From Actinopolyspora erythraea (GTDB lineage: Bacteria; Actinomycetota; Actinomycetes; Mycobacteriales; Pseudonocardiaceae): 64,000 nucleotides of DNA. A model generated the notes under the pieces. That model was not told where the DNA came from. It saw nothing but the letters and a program-made list of their open reading frames with translations, and did no database searches. The position numbers and the translations under genes are program-made. Location of the stretch: positions 5,022,001 through 5,086,000 of the forward strand of contig NZ_CP022752.1 in NCBI RefSeq assembly GCF_002263515.1, given 5' to 3'. Below, one piece after another: positions 34,337 through 43,383 of the stretch. Position 1 is the stretch's first letter. Every line of letters starts with the position of its first letter.

Positions 34337-35491
34337 GTGCCGCTGAGACGGATGCGCGGTATCGCGCTGCTCTGCACGGCGACCGTCGCGGCGCTGCCCG
34401 CGCTCGCCGTGTCCTCCGCCGCCCAGCCGGACAACGCCGCGAAGCGTCCGAACGCCGAACGACATCACCCGAAGGGGGACGAGACGATCCAGGTCTTCGG
34501 CCACCGCGGAGCACCGGGCTATCGGCCGGAGCACACCCTGGCCTCCTACGAACTGGCGGCGCGGACGGGCGCCGACCACATCGAGCCCGACCTGGTCTCG
34601 ACCAAGGACGGGGTGCTCGTCGCCAGGCACGAGAACGAGATCAGCGGCACCACCGACGTGGCCGAGCACCCGGAGTTCGCCGACCGCAGGACCACCAAGG
34701 TCATCGACGGTGAGGAGGTGACCGGCTGGTTCACCGAGGACTTCACCCTGGCCGAGCTCAAGACGCTGCGGGCGACCGAACGGCTGCCCGAGCTCAGGCA
34801 GCGCAACACCGTCTACGACGGACGTTTCGAGATCCCGACCTTCCAGGAGGTCATCGAACTCAAGCGGGAGCTGTCCCACGAGCTCGGCAGGCGGATCGGC
34901 ATCGTGCCGGAGATCAAGCACCCGAGCTACTTCCGGTCCGTCGGGCTCGCCATCGAGCCCCGCGTGGTGCACGCGCTCAACCGCAACGGGCTGAACCACC
35001 CGCACGCCGAGGTGGCGGTGCAGTCCTTCGAGGTGGGCAACCTGCGGTGGCTGGACCGACGGCTGCGCGTCGACCTGGTGCAGCTGGTGTGGAGCAGCGG
35101 CGCGCCGTACGACTTCGTCGAGAGCGGGGATCCGCGCGACTACGCCGACATGGTCACCCCGGCGGGGCTGCGCGAGATGTCCGAGTACGCCGACTGGGTG
35201 GCTCCGGTTTCCACCATGATCCTGCCCAGGGACGAGGAGGGCTACCTCACCGAGCCCACCAGCCTGGTCGCCGACGCCCACGAGGCGGGGCTGCGGGTGG
35301 TCACCTACACGGTGCGGGCCGAGAACGCCTTCCTGCCCGCCGACTTCCGCACCTCGGAGGTCGACAGCGCCTACGGCGACGTGTTCGGCTTCCTCCGCGC
35401 GCTGTTCGGCACCGGGGTGGACGCGGTGTTCGCCGACCAGCCCGACATCGCCCACCACGCGCGGCAGGAGTGGGAGCCCCACTCGGCGTAG
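34337..35491 (+). CDS. Secreted glycerophosphodiester phosphodiesterase
   Basis: 384 residues with a twin-basic signal region [22 protein letters not shown], cut after an Ala near residue 27-30. The GDPD barrel starts with [19 protein letters not shown], where His and Arg are catalytic, then [29 protein letters not shown] with the metal Glu/Asp and second His. Further barrel parts are [11 protein letters not shown] and VQSFE. It releases glycerol-3-phosphate from phospholipid head groups for phosphate or carbon supply. GTG 34337 has GAGGAGG six bases upstream. It is divergent from purD. Elements B and A follow it. Confidence 0.92.
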   Translation: MPLRRMRGIALLCTATVAALPALAVSSAAQPDNAAKRPNAERHHPKGDETIQVFGHRGAPGYRPEHTLASYELAARTGADHIEPDLVSTKDGVLVARHENEISGTTDVAEHPEFADRRTTKVIDGEEVTGWFTEDFTLAELKTLRATERLPELRQRNTVYDGRFEIPTFQEVIELKRELSHELGRRIGIVPEIKHPSYFRSVGLAIEPRVVHALNRNGLNHPHAEVAVQSFEVGNLRWLDRRLRVDLVQLVWSSGAPYDFVESGDPRDYADMVTPAGLREMSEYADWVAPVSTMILPRDEEGYLTEPTSLVADAHEAGLRVVTYTVRAENAFLPADFRTSEVDSAYGDVFGFLRALFGTGVDAVFADQPDIAHHARQEWEPHSA

Positions 35492-35573
35492 TCGGTCGCT
35501 CGGCGGAACCACCGGGGGCGCCTCGCCGCGTTGTTGGGCCGATCGCTCCGGCGTGGTGGTCGCGTAGCTGGCA

Positions 35574-35661
35574 CGTGAGGCGGCGCCTCGCCGCGTTGGG
35601 CCGCTGGTGAGTAGCGACCCACGCGGCGAGTCGGCCCTGCCTCGCGACGCACCCGCCTCAC
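35574..35661 (+). repeat. Structured intergenic element B, copy 2
   Basis: The outer stem pairs GTGAGGCGG (35575-35583) with CCGCCTCAC (35653-35661); compared with copy 1, one T-A pair is replaced by G-C. The inner stem pairs GGGCCG (35598-35603) with CGGCCC (35632-35637) in place of the GCGGGGCAC stem. The side strands GCGCCTCGCCGCGTT and TGCCTCGCGACGCA and the apical GAGTAGCG are kept. A partial left duplicate stands at 35519-35540. Confidence 0.7.
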
Positions 35662-35790
35662 ACGCCGGAGTCCCGCGCGCCGCGACACGCGGGGTTCCGC
35701 GACCGACGTCCCCGGCAGGGCCGACACCTCAGCTACGCCAAGCGGCGCCAGCCGCTTACGGCCACGCCCGCCCCACCGGCACCGCCGCGG

Positions 35791-35892
35791 GTTCTCCCGT
35801 GCGGCTCTCGCGAGGACGGCCGGAGACGTTGTGTGTACCTACCCGATGTCTCCGGCACCCGCAGCGAGAGCCGTGCGAGAGGTTCCGCCAAG
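35791..35892 (+). repeat. Structured intergenic element A, copy 4
   Basis: P1 pairs 35794-35811 with 35864-35881, 18 positions with two G-U pairs and one mismatch. P2 pairs CCGGAGAC (35820-35827) with GTCTCCGG (35848-35855). The apical loop is one base shorter than in other copies (GTGTACCTAC). The internal loop is GAGGACGG opposite CACCCGCA. The tail GGTTCCGCCA ends about 40 bp before the stop of convergent purA. Confidence 0.85.
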
Positions 35893-35928
35893 CGACCAGC
35901 TACGCGGGTCGACCAACCGGAAACGTAG

Positions 35929-37215
35929 TCACGCCATCCGGTGACGCACGATGGTCTGATCCCGCCCCGGGCCGACCCCGATCGCCGAGATCCGCGCCTG
36001 CGCCAGCTCCTCCAACCGCTCGATGTAGGCGCGGGCGTTGGCGGGCAGTTCCTCGAAGGTGCGCGCCCCGCTGATGTCCTCACGCCAGCCGGGCATCTCC
36101 TCGTAGACCGGCACGGCGTGGTGCACGCCGGTCTGGGTCATCGGCATCTCGGAGGTGCGCATCCCGTCGACGTCGTAGGCCACGCAGATCGGCACCGTCT
36201 CCAGTCCGGACAGCACGTCCAGCTTGGTCAGGAAGTAGTCGGTGATGCCGTTGACCCTGGTCGCGTAGCGCGCGATCACCGCGTCGAACCAACCGGTCCG
36301 CCGGTCCCTTCCGGTGTTCACGCCGACCTCACCGCCGACCTTGCGCAGGTTCTCGCCCGCCTCGTCGGTGAGCTCGGTGGGGAACGGCCCCGAGCCGACC
36401 CGCGTGGTGTAGGCCTTGAGGATGCCGATCACCGAGTCGATGCGGCTCGGCCCGATCCCCGCCCCGGCGCAGGCGCCGCCCGCCGTGGGGTTGGAGGAGG
36501 TCACGAACGGGTAGGTGCCGTGGTCGACGTCGAGCAGCGTGCCCTGCGAGCCTTCGAGCAGCACCGTCTCGTTCCTGCTCAGCGCCTGGTCCAGCATGAG
36601 CTTGGTCTCGGCCACCCGGCCCGCGAACCGCTCGGCCTGCGCCAGCACCGTGTCGACGACCTCCTCCGGGTCCATCGCGCGCCGGTTGTAGACCTTGACC
36701 AGCACCTGGTTCTTGTACTCCAGGGCCGCCTCGACCTTCTGCCGCAGGATCTTCTCGTCCAGCACGTCCTGCGCCCGCACGCCGACCCGGGCGACCTTGT
36801 CCTGGTAGCAGGGACCGATTCCCCGGCCGGTGGTGCCGATGCGCTTCTTACCGAGGTAGCGCTCGGTGACGCGGTCCATGGCCACGTGGTAGGGCATCAC
36901 CAGGTGCGCGTCGGCCGACAGCGAGAGCTTGGAGGTGTCCACCCCGCGCGACTCCAGGCCGTCCAGCTCCTCCAGCAGGGCCTCCGGGCTGACCACCACA
37001 CCGTTGCCGATCACGTTGTGCACCTCGGGGCTGAGGATCCCCGAGGGGATCAGCTTCAGCGCGAAGTCCTGGCCGTCCGGCAACACCACCGTGTGACCCG
37101 CGTTGTTGCCACCCTGATAGCGGACAACCCACTGCGCCTGCTCGCCGAGCAGGTCGGTCGCCTTACCCTTTCCCTCGTCACCCCACTGGGCGCCGATCAA
37201 CACGATTGCCGGCAT
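35929..37215 (-). CDS. purA: Adenylosuccinate synthetase
   Basis: GTP-dependent ligase that makes adenylosuccinate from IMP and aspartate, 428 residues. Signatures: [15 protein letters not shown] with the P-loop at residues 7-20, [12 protein letters not shown], the catalytic [39 protein letters not shown], and the GTP-binding TKLDVLSG near the end. The ATG at 37215 follows GGAG. It is divergent from an uncharacterised gene; a divergent conserved gene is found at the same place in mycobacteria. Element A copy 4 lies beyond the stop. Confidence 0.97.
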   Translation of the reverse strand: MPAIVLIGAQWGDEGKGKATDLLGEQAQWVVRYQGGNNAGHTVVLPDGQDFALKLIPSGILSPEVHNVIGNGVVVSPEALLEELDGLESRGVDTSKLSLSADAHLVMPYHVAMDRVTERYLGKKRIGTTGRGIGPCYQDKVARVGVRAQDVLDEKILRQKVEAALEYKNQVLVKVYNRRAMDPEEVVDTVLAQAERFAGRVAETKLMLDQALSRNETVLLEGSQGTLLDVDHGTYPFVTSSNPTAGGACAGAGIGPSRIDSVIGILKAYTTRVGSGPFPTELTDEAGENLRKVGGEVGVNTGRDRRTGWFDAVIARYATRVNGITDYFLTKLDVLSGLETVPICVAYDVDGMRTSEMPMTQTGVHHAVPVYEEMPGWREDISGARTFEELPANARAYIERLEELAQARISAIGVGPGRDQTIVRHRMA

Positions 37216-37360
37216 GTGAAACTCCAACCTGTCACTGGAGGCGGTCTGTGCAACTGGTAACGGCGGGTCATCGCTGTCGGTGGCCACGGGTGCGCCGCCA
37301 CACCGAGGAAGGCCCGGCACCCGCTAATGCCGGTCGATCAGGGTAAACCAGGAGCTCAAC

Positions 37361-38065
37361 GTGACTACCACCGCACTATCCTGCGGAAACATCGAACGCG
37401 AAGCACGCCCGGCCCGTTCCGACGTGCGGTGGTTCGACCTGCCGCCCCAGCCGTCACGCACCGACTTGGACCCGATACTGCGCGAGGCCGAGGGCCGTGT
37501 GGTGGTGCACGGCACGGACGCGGATCTGGCCGCCGTGGTGCTGCGGCTGCTGCGTAAGAATCTACTAGCGGAGCTGTCCGTGGGCTACGTCCCGGTCACG
37601 CGTTCCCCGGCGAGCTCGGTGTGGGCCATCCCACCGGGGGACTTCGGGACCGCGCTGGACCACCCGGCGAAAGCGGCCCCGCTGATCAGGGACGACTCCG
37701 GTGGGGTGCTGCTGGGGCGCGGCGCGATCGCGCCGATCACCGGCCAGGTGTACTGCGACGACCAACGCGTGCTGCACGGCTCCGCGCGTGCCGTGGAGGT
37801 CTTCCCGGACGCCGACGCCCCCGCGCTGCCCGAGCCCACCGACGACCCGCTGACCACGCAGCCCGCGCCGGTCACGACCGGGGTGGTGACCGTGGTGACC
37901 ACCCGGAGGTGGCTACGACGGCGGCGCGAGTCGGCGCGCGGGCGCGCGATGCAGGCCAGTTTCGAGGAGACCGCGGTCCTGCGGGACGGTGTGGCGCACC
38001 CGCGACCGCTGCACCGCTGTGCCTGGTACCGGCACACCCGAGACCTGCTGCTGGCACGGCCCTGA
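37361..38065 (+). CDS. Conserved actinobacterial protein of unknown function, divergent from purA
   Basis: 234 residues. It begins with a poorly conserved segment, then DLDPILREAEGRVVVHGTDADLAAVVLRLLRKNLLAELSVGYVPV, which looks like a nucleotide-binding alpha/beta unit. SSVWAIPP, IRDDSGGVLLGRGAIAPITGQVYCDDQRVLHG and a C-terminal RWYRHTRD-type Trp/Tyr/His-rich tail (CAWYRHTRDLLL) follow. A diacylglycerol-kinase-like catalytic domain is possible by the GYVPV pattern but not established. The GTG at 37361 has AGGAG six bases upstream. An uncharacterised gene occupies the same place beside purA in Mycobacterium. Confidence 0.65.
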   Translation: MTTTALSCGNIEREARPARSDVRWFDLPPQPSRTDLDPILREAEGRVVVHGTDADLAAVVLRLLRKNLLAELSVGYVPVTRSPASSVWAIPPGDFGTALDHPAKAAPLIRDDSGGVLLGRGAIAPITGQVYCDDQRVLHGSARAVEVFPDADAPALPEPTDDPLTTQPAPVTTGVVTVVTTRRWLRRRRESARGRAMQASFEETAVLRDGVAHPRPLHRCAWYRHTRDLLLARP

Positions 38066-38207
38066 GCTCCGCCCGCCGGGTGACGGGAGGAGGATCACCC
38101 GCCGTGGGATTGTGCTCGCCGGAACACGGCCGGGAAACTGATCACCGCGAACCGTCCCCGAGCGGGTTCCCCTTCGCAGGGCGGACCCGGCTACACGTGG
38201 AGGCATC

Positions 38208-38864
38208 ATGCCGGTCGGGAAGGCGTCGCGTGCGGCGACGGCCGTGCTTCCCCTGCTCGCGGTGCTCAGTTGCGCGACCCTCCCGCCCGGGGAGGACACG
38301 GACTCGGCCGGGAACCCGCCGGGCGCGCCCGACGTCGCGCGGGCCGAGGAGATGCTCGCCGGGCTGCGGACCGCCCCGGAGGGCTCGATGGACGGCTACG
38401 ACCGGGACGAGTTCCCGCACTGGGACGAGGCCGAGGGCGAGAACTGCAACGTCCGGGAACGGGTGCTCATCCGGGACGGGGAGAACGTGCGCACCGGTTC
38501 GGACTGCTACCCCACCTCGGGGACCTGGCACAGTCCCTACGACGACGGCACGTGGACCGACCCCTCCGACCTGCACATAGACCACGTGGTGCCGCTGGCG
38601 GCGGCGTGGCGTTCCGGCGCCTCCGACTGGACGAGGGAGAAGCGCGAGCGGTTCGCCAACGACCTCGACGGGCCGCAGCTGCTGGCGGTCACCGACAGCG
38701 TCAACCAGTCCAAGGGCGACGAGACGCCGGACGAGTGGCTGCCGCCGGACGAGGGCGCCCACTGCGACTACGCGAGGTTCTGGGTGGGCACCAAGCACAA
38801 CTGGGAGTTGAGCGTCACCCGGGCGGAGCGGTCGGCGCTGCGGGACGTGCTCGAAGGCTGCTGA
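38208..38864 (+). CDS. Secreted HNH endonuclease-like lipoprotein
   Basis: 218 residues with a lipobox (LAVLSC) around residue 22, so the protein is exported and lipid-anchored. The HNH (DUF1524-like) core is visible: DLHIDHVVPLAAAWRSGASDW with the metal His and Asp, then ERFANDLDGPQLLAVTDSVNQSKGD with the Asn, and DEWLPPDE. Four Cys (NCNVRE, DCYPTSG, HCDYAR, EGC at the end) could form two disulfides, fitting an extracellular enzyme. Proteins of this class are common in actinomycetes and probably act on environmental DNA. The ATG at 38208 has GGAGG six bases upstream. Confidence 0.88.
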   Translation: MPVGKASRAATAVLPLLAVLSCATLPPGEDTDSAGNPPGAPDVARAEEMLAGLRTAPEGSMDGYDRDEFPHWDEAEGENCNVRERVLIRDGENVRTGSDCYPTSGTWHSPYDDGTWTDPSDLHIDHVVPLAAAWRSGASDWTREKRERFANDLDGPQLLAVTDSVNQSKGDETPDEWLPPDEGAHCDYARFWVGTKHNWELSVTRAERSALRDVLEGC

Positions 38865-38882
38865 CCGGGACCTCCACGTCCG

Positions 38883-38901
38883 GCGGTGCCCCCGGCACCG
38901 C
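38883..38901. terminator. Terminator hairpin between HNH and FUSC genes
   Basis: Arms GCGGTGCC (38883-38890) and GGCACCGC (38894-38901), loop CCC. The stem lies between convergent stops. Confidence 0.7.
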
Positions 38902-38916
38902 TCTACCCCACCGGCC

Positions 38917-40044
38917 TCACTCCGGGGGCCGGTCGGTGGGTGGGTCCGGCGAGTCGCCGTCGGACTCCGGGTGGAGGGAGGGGAGGGTGGCGAGCGCCTC
39001 GGAGCGGCTCAGCCCGGTGGCCTGCAACAGGTCCACCGTGATGGACCGGATCTGCAGCACCACCACCTGCATGGAGAAGTCCGTCTCGGAGACCAGGCGC
39101 ACCGTGGTGCGCCGCGCCACCGCCCGGACCGCTTCCCTGGTGCGCAGCGGCTCCGAACCGTCCGCGAGCTCGTCGCGCAGCAGCACCACCACTCCGGCCA
39201 GCTCCTCCAGCATGCCGGGCACCGCGTCGGGGACCGGTTCCTCGTCGCGCAGCGCGGCCAGCGCGCGCCGGGCGAGCACCCGCGTGTTGCGCAGCGCCCG
39301 GTCGATCGGGGTGGCCGCCACCTTGTAGTGCTCCAGGTCGGCGCGGTTGCGCCAGCGGATCGGTGCGAACCTGGCTATCTCGTCACCGGTGGCCAGCGCG
39401 GAGCGCAGTTCCTCCACCGAGCGGTGGCTCTTGCGGGCGGCGGCGAGCACGTCGGAAGCGGCCGAGCTGTCCTCGCCCGCCATGGCGGCGGAGATACCGC
39501 GCAGCGCCTCGGCCAGCGAACCGAGCACCACCCTGCCGTAGCGGTGGGCCACGGCGAGGGGGTTCTGGGGCAGCAGTGCGGCCACGAGCAGACCGACCAC
39601 GCCGCCGATGGCCGCGTCCACCATGCGGTTCAGCCCACCGGCCGTGGCCGGTGGGAGCAGGGTGGCGACCAGCACGGAGGAGGAGGCGGCCTGCATGACG
39701 ATCACACCGCCCGCGTCCAGCAGCACGGCGGCGCTCATCGCGAGGGCGACGACCAGCGCGATCTGCCACGCCCCGGTGCCGATGACCGAGATCAGCACGT
39801 CGCCGACCCCGACGCCGACGCTGACCCCCACGACCAGCTCGGCCGCGCGGCGCAACCGCTGCCCCAGCGAGACGCCGAGGGCGATCACTCCGGCTATCGG
39901 CGCGAAGAAGGGTTCGGGGTGGCCCACCACGTGCCGGGCGAGCAGCCAGGCGATTCCGGCGGAGATCGCGCACTGCACGATCGGGATGCCGCTCCGCAGC
40001 AGGCGCTGCGCTCGTCGGACCAGTTCCTGACGCAATCGCTGCAC
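38917..40044 (-). CDS. FUSC-like / aromatic acid exporter family membrane protein
   Basis: 375 residues. The N-terminal half has about six membrane segments beginning with IVQCAISAGIAWLLARHVVG and PFFAPIAGVIALGVSLGQRLRRAAELVVG, the FUSC family pattern with the conserved R-R-x-x-E-L-x-x-G after helix 2. The C-terminal half is soluble and helical (RALRNTRVLARRALAALRD, then LLRDEL). The family includes the p-hydroxybenzoic acid efflux protein AaeB and phosphate-bound yeast relatives, but actinobacterial members are uncharacterised. The start is GTG 40044. It is monocistronic. Confidence 0.8.
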   Translation of the reverse strand: MQRLRQELVRRAQRLLRSGIPIVQCAISAGIAWLLARHVVGHPEPFFAPIAGVIALGVSLGQRLRRAAELVVGVSVGVGVGDVLISVIGTGAWQIALVVALAMSAAVLLDAGGVIVMQAASSSVLVATLLPPATAGGLNRMVDAAIGGVVGLLVAALLPQNPLAVAHRYGRVVLGSLAEALRGISAAMAGEDSSAASDVLAAARKSHRSVEELRSALATGDEIARFAPIRWRNRADLEHYKVAATPIDRALRNTRVLARRALAALRDEEPVPDAVPGMLEELAGVVVLLRDELADGSEPLRTREAVRAVARRTTVRLVSETDFSMQVVVLQIRSITVDLLQATGLSRSEALATLPSLHPESDGDSPDPPTDRPPE

Positions 40045-40284
40045 GCCGTCATTGTCCGGCAGTCACGACACGTGATCCGGACAACCCGGCCCCCTCGGCG
40101 CGGGGTCGGGGCCCACGCCGGGCCCGGGAGGGTCACCGGGAGCGGCGCGGGGCGCTGTTCGAGCTCTCCCGCACGGGGCGGGCCGCGGGAAGGTTCCGCC
40201 CCGGCGGAGCACGGCGGGGCGGCGCGCCCCACCGGGAGCGGACCGGGTCACCACCCGGTCCGCCGGTACGGGCTCATCTCCCGC

Positions 40285-40698
40285 TCATATCCCGTTGGCC
40301 TCCAGGGAGGCCGGGTCGCTGTCGGCCAGCAGCTGGGCACAGCGGTCGTACTCCTCGTCCTCACCGATGGCCTTGGCCGCCTTGGCCAGCATCGCCACGG
40401 AACGCAGCACGCCCTGGTTGGGGCGGTGCTGCCACGGCACCGGGCCGAAGCCCTTCCAGCCCGCCTTGCGCAGCGCGTCCAGTCCCCGGTGGTAGCCGGT
40501 ACGCGCGTAGGCGTAGGCGGCCACCGGCTGTTCGGACTCCAACGCGCGTTCGGCGAGCCGGGACCAGGCCTCGCTGTGGGTGGGGTGCCGCGCGGCCACT
40601 TCGGAGGGGTCGTCGCCCCGGTCCAGCTCCGCCTGCGCTTCGGGGTTCTCCGGCAGCAGCGTCTCCGGGGGTTCCAGGAGGTTTCCTCGCGTCGTCAT
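40285..40698 (-). CDS. DUF3151 protein
   Basis: 137 residues of the actinobacterial family DUF3151: NLLEPPETLLPENPEA at the start, then HSEAWSRLAERALE, AYAYARTGYHRGLDALR, GWKGFGPVPWQHRPNQGVLR and CAQLLADSDP at the end. The ATG at 40698 follows AGGATGAG. The family has no known function; the Trp- and His-rich centre is its most conserved part. It stands near purA, as in mycobacteria. Confidence 0.85.
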   Translation of the reverse strand: MTTRGNLLEPPETLLPENPEAQAELDRGDDPSEVAARHPTHSEAWSRLAERALESEQPVAAYAYARTGYHRGLDALRKAGWKGFGPVPWQHRPNQGVLRSVAMLAKAAKAIGEDEEYDRCAQLLADSDPASLEANGI

Positions 40699-40716
40699 GG
40701 TCTCATCCTGCCAGCC

Positions 40717-40804
40717 ACGCACCCGCGCGTTCGCGGCGTGAGCCTTTCGCCCGCAGGCTCGCGGCAGAGGGCTACGCACGCACCCGCGCGTTCGCGGCGT
40801 GAGC
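40717..40804. repeat. Pair of 27-bp hairpin repeats
   Basis: The 27-bp unit beginning ACGCACCCGCGCG and ending CGGCGTGAGC occurs identically at 40717-40743 and 40778-40804, 61 bp apart. Each can fold with CGCG/CGCG and ACGC/GCGT arms around CGTT. It lies upstream of the DUF3151 gene and beyond the end of the minus-strand gene at 41134. Confidence 0.75.
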
Positions 40805-41133
40805 GCGCCGCACCGAACTCGGCACGTTCGGGGGAACCACACCGGTCCGGCGGTTGTGGGAGTCCGACTCCGGTGAACCACCGGTGCCGGTGGTGTTCGG
40901 TGCCGACCACGAGACGCCGCGTCCCACCTGTCCGACGACCGATCCGCCCGGGCACGTCCCTGGCCGGAGGCGGCCCGGCTCGGGTGTGCCCGAGGAGGTC
41001 GTCGCCCAGACCGAGTGGAGGGCTCGTCCTCGGCGACTCGACCGTCCGGCCCCGGAGCACCTCACGAGCAGCGGCCGTGCCGAGGTCTTCCGCCGTCGCG
41101 GGCGGGATGGCCTCGGCACCTTCCGCGCACTCC
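40805..41133. other. Intergenic interval with no recognised feature
   Basis: About 330 bp between two minus-strand genes, after the hairpin-repeat pair. Open frames on both strands lack ribosome-binding sites and homology. No further repeat or operator was seen. Confidence 0.35.
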
Positions 41134-41589
41134 CTACCGGGACGCGTTGTCGTACAACGGTGTCCGCCAGCCCAAGACGTAGAGCACCAGCTTGCACGCC
41201 AGATAGCAGAAAAACAGCACTACCACAGGTGTGCTGCCCACTCCCGTGAAAAGGGCGACCAACCCGGCGATCGCCGCTGCCGATGCCAGCGCCAGTGAAA
41301 GCACGAACCCGGCCCAGCGGAAGGTCGGCGATTCTTTGAGTCCGCCCGTCTTCAATGGCATACTCACTCGTTCATCCGAACGGATCGCGAACAGGGGGAG
41401 AATTCCGCCCATGACGGGAGCGGTTACTCCGACAAGATACATGTACGTGTAGCCGTCCTCGTGCGCGCACGCGTTGGCCTCGGCAACGATGACGCCGGAA
41501 GCGGCCTCGACAACGACAGCCCACGGGCCCGGTGCGATCGCCCCGACCAGGGCTCCGACCCCGCCGGTCGCGTTGATCCTGTTCCGCAC
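41134..41589 (-). CDS. Membrane protein of unknown function
   Basis: 151 residues with about four membrane segments, including VGALVGAIAPGPWAVVVEAA, YMYLVGVTAPVMGGILPLFA, FVLSLALASAAAIAGLVALF and VVLFFCYLACKLVLYVLGW. The loops are short. GTG 41589 is the only start, and no ribosome-binding site is visible; a later start is possible. No family was recognised. It is isolated between two gene-poor intervals. Confidence 0.5.
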   Translation of the reverse strand: MRNRINATGGVGALVGAIAPGPWAVVVEAASGVIVAEANACAHEDGYTYMYLVGVTAPVMGGILPLFAIRSDERVSMPLKTGGLKESPTFRWAGFVLSLALASAAAIAGLVALFTGVGSTPVVVLFFCYLACKLVLYVLGWRTPLYDNASR

Positions 41590-42263
41590 CCAGGAATCGA
41601 AGGCGGCAGCTCAACCGGCACACCAGCGGCAAAAGACACCGAACAACCAACCAGGGGCGGTCCGACAACTCGAACGACGTTTCGATCATTCAAGACAATT
41701 AGTTTTTCGCGACACACCCAACCATAATGCGCACAGCGGCGGAAAACGGACGGGATCGACGATCTCCCACGTGAATCCCCTGCGATGAGGTTCGACGCGT
41801 TGTTTCAGGAAGAGTCGTTTTTCTGTGACGCACCCGACCGACCGGTCGAGTTGGTGGAGCCGCTCCGACTTTCCCCCGGATTCGGCCGGTGCCGCGACGG
41901 CCCGGTGCGGCGAACCGGGCCGGTTTCCCGACTTCCGGGGGGCGTGTCCCACCACTGGCTCCGAAGTCGGCTGACGAGCTCGACCGGTCGGTACGGGGCG
42001 CCCTCGCACCAGCCACGTGCACACGCACCCTTGGAAGGCCCCACCGAGTGCTGGATCACATCGGTTACGACGAGCTCACCGGCATCAACGTGTGGGGACC
42101 CGGGCACGATGTCACGGCAGTGCCCACGGGGCGTCAGCGTGATTCCGCACCCGTCCCTCCCGGACGTGGCGGAGGGAACGGGCTCGTACTGGACCGGTCG
42201 TCCCCGGCGGGCCCACTCGAGGCGGGCTCCGGGGACAACCGACCTGCCGAGTCCCCGGCCGCC
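41590..42263. other. Gene-poor interval with a long-distance inverted repeat
   Basis: About 670 bp with no convincing gene. It contains the 14-bp inverted repeat ACCGACCGGTCGAG (41837-41850) and CTCGACCGGTCGGT (41979-41992), 128 bp apart. Two similar AT-rich segments, GTTTTTCGCGACACACCC near 41703 and GTTTTTCTGTGACGCACCC near 41817, stand 114 bp apart. The region could be a decayed mobile element or a regulatory area for flanking genes. Confidence 0.45.
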
Positions 42264-42545
42264 TCAGCCGAGCCAGCTTCCGGTGAGGGGCTTCCACTCC
42301 CGAACGGTGGTCTCGGCCAGCACGCCCTCCTTGGCGTAGGGGTCCTCGGCCAGGATGCGGTCGAGTTCGGCGCGGTCGGCGGCCTCGTAGACCAGCATCC
42401 CGCCGTCACCGTCGGCGAAGGGGCCCGCCGACAGCAGCACGCCGCGGTCGGCGAGGTCCTTGGAGTAGTCGCGGTGCGCGGAGCGGACCCGTTCGAGCAG
42501 TTCGCGGTCGTCGCTGTACCGGATGTTTACGACGAAAGTAGGCAT
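42264..42545 (-). CDS. YciI-family protein
   Basis: 93 residues of the YCII ferredoxin-like fold: MPTFVVNIRYSDDRELLERV, RSAHRDYSKDLADRGVLLSAGPF with the conserved His, GGMLVYEA and DPYAKEGVLAETTVREW with the Asp-Pro-Tyr. Some members are dehydrochlorinases or act next to ECF sigma factors. The ECF sigma gene next to it, divergently oriented, is the common pairing for this family (YCII-related/DUF1330-type partners). The ATG is at 42545. Confidence 0.88.
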   Translation of the reverse strand: MPTFVVNIRYSDDRELLERVRSAHRDYSKDLADRGVLLSAGPFADGDGGMLVYEAADRAELDRILAEDPYAKEGVLAETTVREWKPLTGSWLG

Positions 42546-42642
42546 CGAAGGACCTTTCGGACGGCGTGTTGGTCACAAGTTTCTTGCGGACATTACCCAT
42601 TACGCAGACGAGCGGGGGTGCGAGCCGGTAACTTGCGGAGTC

Positions 42643-43227
42643 GTGATCGGGGACGGAACCAGCGGAGTGGAACGCTCGGTCGAGCGCACGCTCGGCCACC
42701 TACGTGTTCTGGACGGAGCGGACGAACAGGAAGAGCAGAGCCAGGCACCGCTGACACTGGAGGACCTCTACCGCAAACAGCAGATGCGGATGGTGCGGTT
42801 GGCCATCCTGCTGGTCGACGACCCGGCCACCGCCGAGGACGTGGTGCAGGAGGCCTTCACCGGCCTGTACCGCAACTGGTCCCAGTTGCGGGACTCCAAG
42901 GCCGCCGTGGGGTACCTGCGCACGGCCGTGGTCAACGGCAGTCGTTCGGTGCTGCGCAGGCGCAAGACCGCGCGGGAGTACCAGCCGCCGCACCAGCCCG
43001 ACGCGCGCTCCGCCGAGTCGCTGGCGATGCTGTCCAGCGAGCACCAGGCGATCGTGGCCGCGTTGGGGCACCTGCCGCGCAGGCAGCGTGAGGTGTTGGT
43101 GCTGCGCTACTACGGCAACATGTCGGAGAGCGAGATCGCCGAGGCCACCGGTGTCTCCAAGGGGACGGTGAAATCGACGGCCAGTCGCGCGCTGGAGGCG
43201 TTGCAGAAGCAGCTCGGCAGCGCCTGA
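42643..43227 (+). CDS. SigE-family ECF RNA polymerase sigma factor
   Basis: 194 residues. A 35-residue acidic N-terminal extension precedes region 2 (EDLYRKQQMRMVRLAILLV, DDPATAEDVVQEAFTGLYRNW, LRTAVVNGSRSVLRRRK) and region 4 (LGHLPRRQREVLVLRYYGNM, EIAEATGVSKGTVKSTASRALEA). The GTG at 42643 is chosen; the frame runs 120 bases further up, overlapping the divergent YciI gene. No anti-sigma gene adjoins it. The sequence GGTAAC about 15 bp upstream could be a -35 element for its own promoter. Confidence 0.85.
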   Translation: MIGDGTSGVERSVERTLGHLRVLDGADEQEEQSQAPLTLEDLYRKQQMRMVRLAILLVDDPATAEDVVQEAFTGLYRNWSQLRDSKAAVGYLRTAVVNGSRSVLRRRKTAREYQPPHQPDARSAESLAMLSSEHQAIVAALGHLPRRQREVLVLRYYGNMSESEIAEATGVSKGTVKSTASRALEALQKQLGSA

Positions 43228-43320
43228 TCGCTCGGTGGCGGGGGCGGTGCCTCACGCCGCTCCCCGCCGCTGGTGTCCCCTCATGTGATGTCCGACACGC
43301 TGCGTGGCGTTTCGTTCACC

Positions 43321-43346
43321 AACTGAATCGATTCATTCGTTCAGTT
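43321..43346. promoter_or_regulatory. Inverted repeat upstream of nagA
   Basis: Arms AACTGAA (43321-43327) and TTCAGTT (43340-43346) with an AT-rich centre. It lies 38 bp before the DasR box. It may be an operator or the end of the sigma-factor transcript. Confidence 0.45.
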
Positions 43347-43383
43347 CCCCCGAAAGAGCGGCACACACCACGTCTCGCACAGG

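Noticed and set aside
40141..40215. Possible fifth copy of element A near the DUF3151 stop
   Set aside because: GAAGGTTCCGCC and CTCTCCCGCACGG resemble the element, but P2 and the GTAG/CTAC tip are missing.
41785..42339. 184-codon plus-strand frame in the gap before the YciI gene
   Set aside because: Low-complexity Pro/Ser/Arg content, overlap with the YciI gene on the other strand and no ribosome-binding site.
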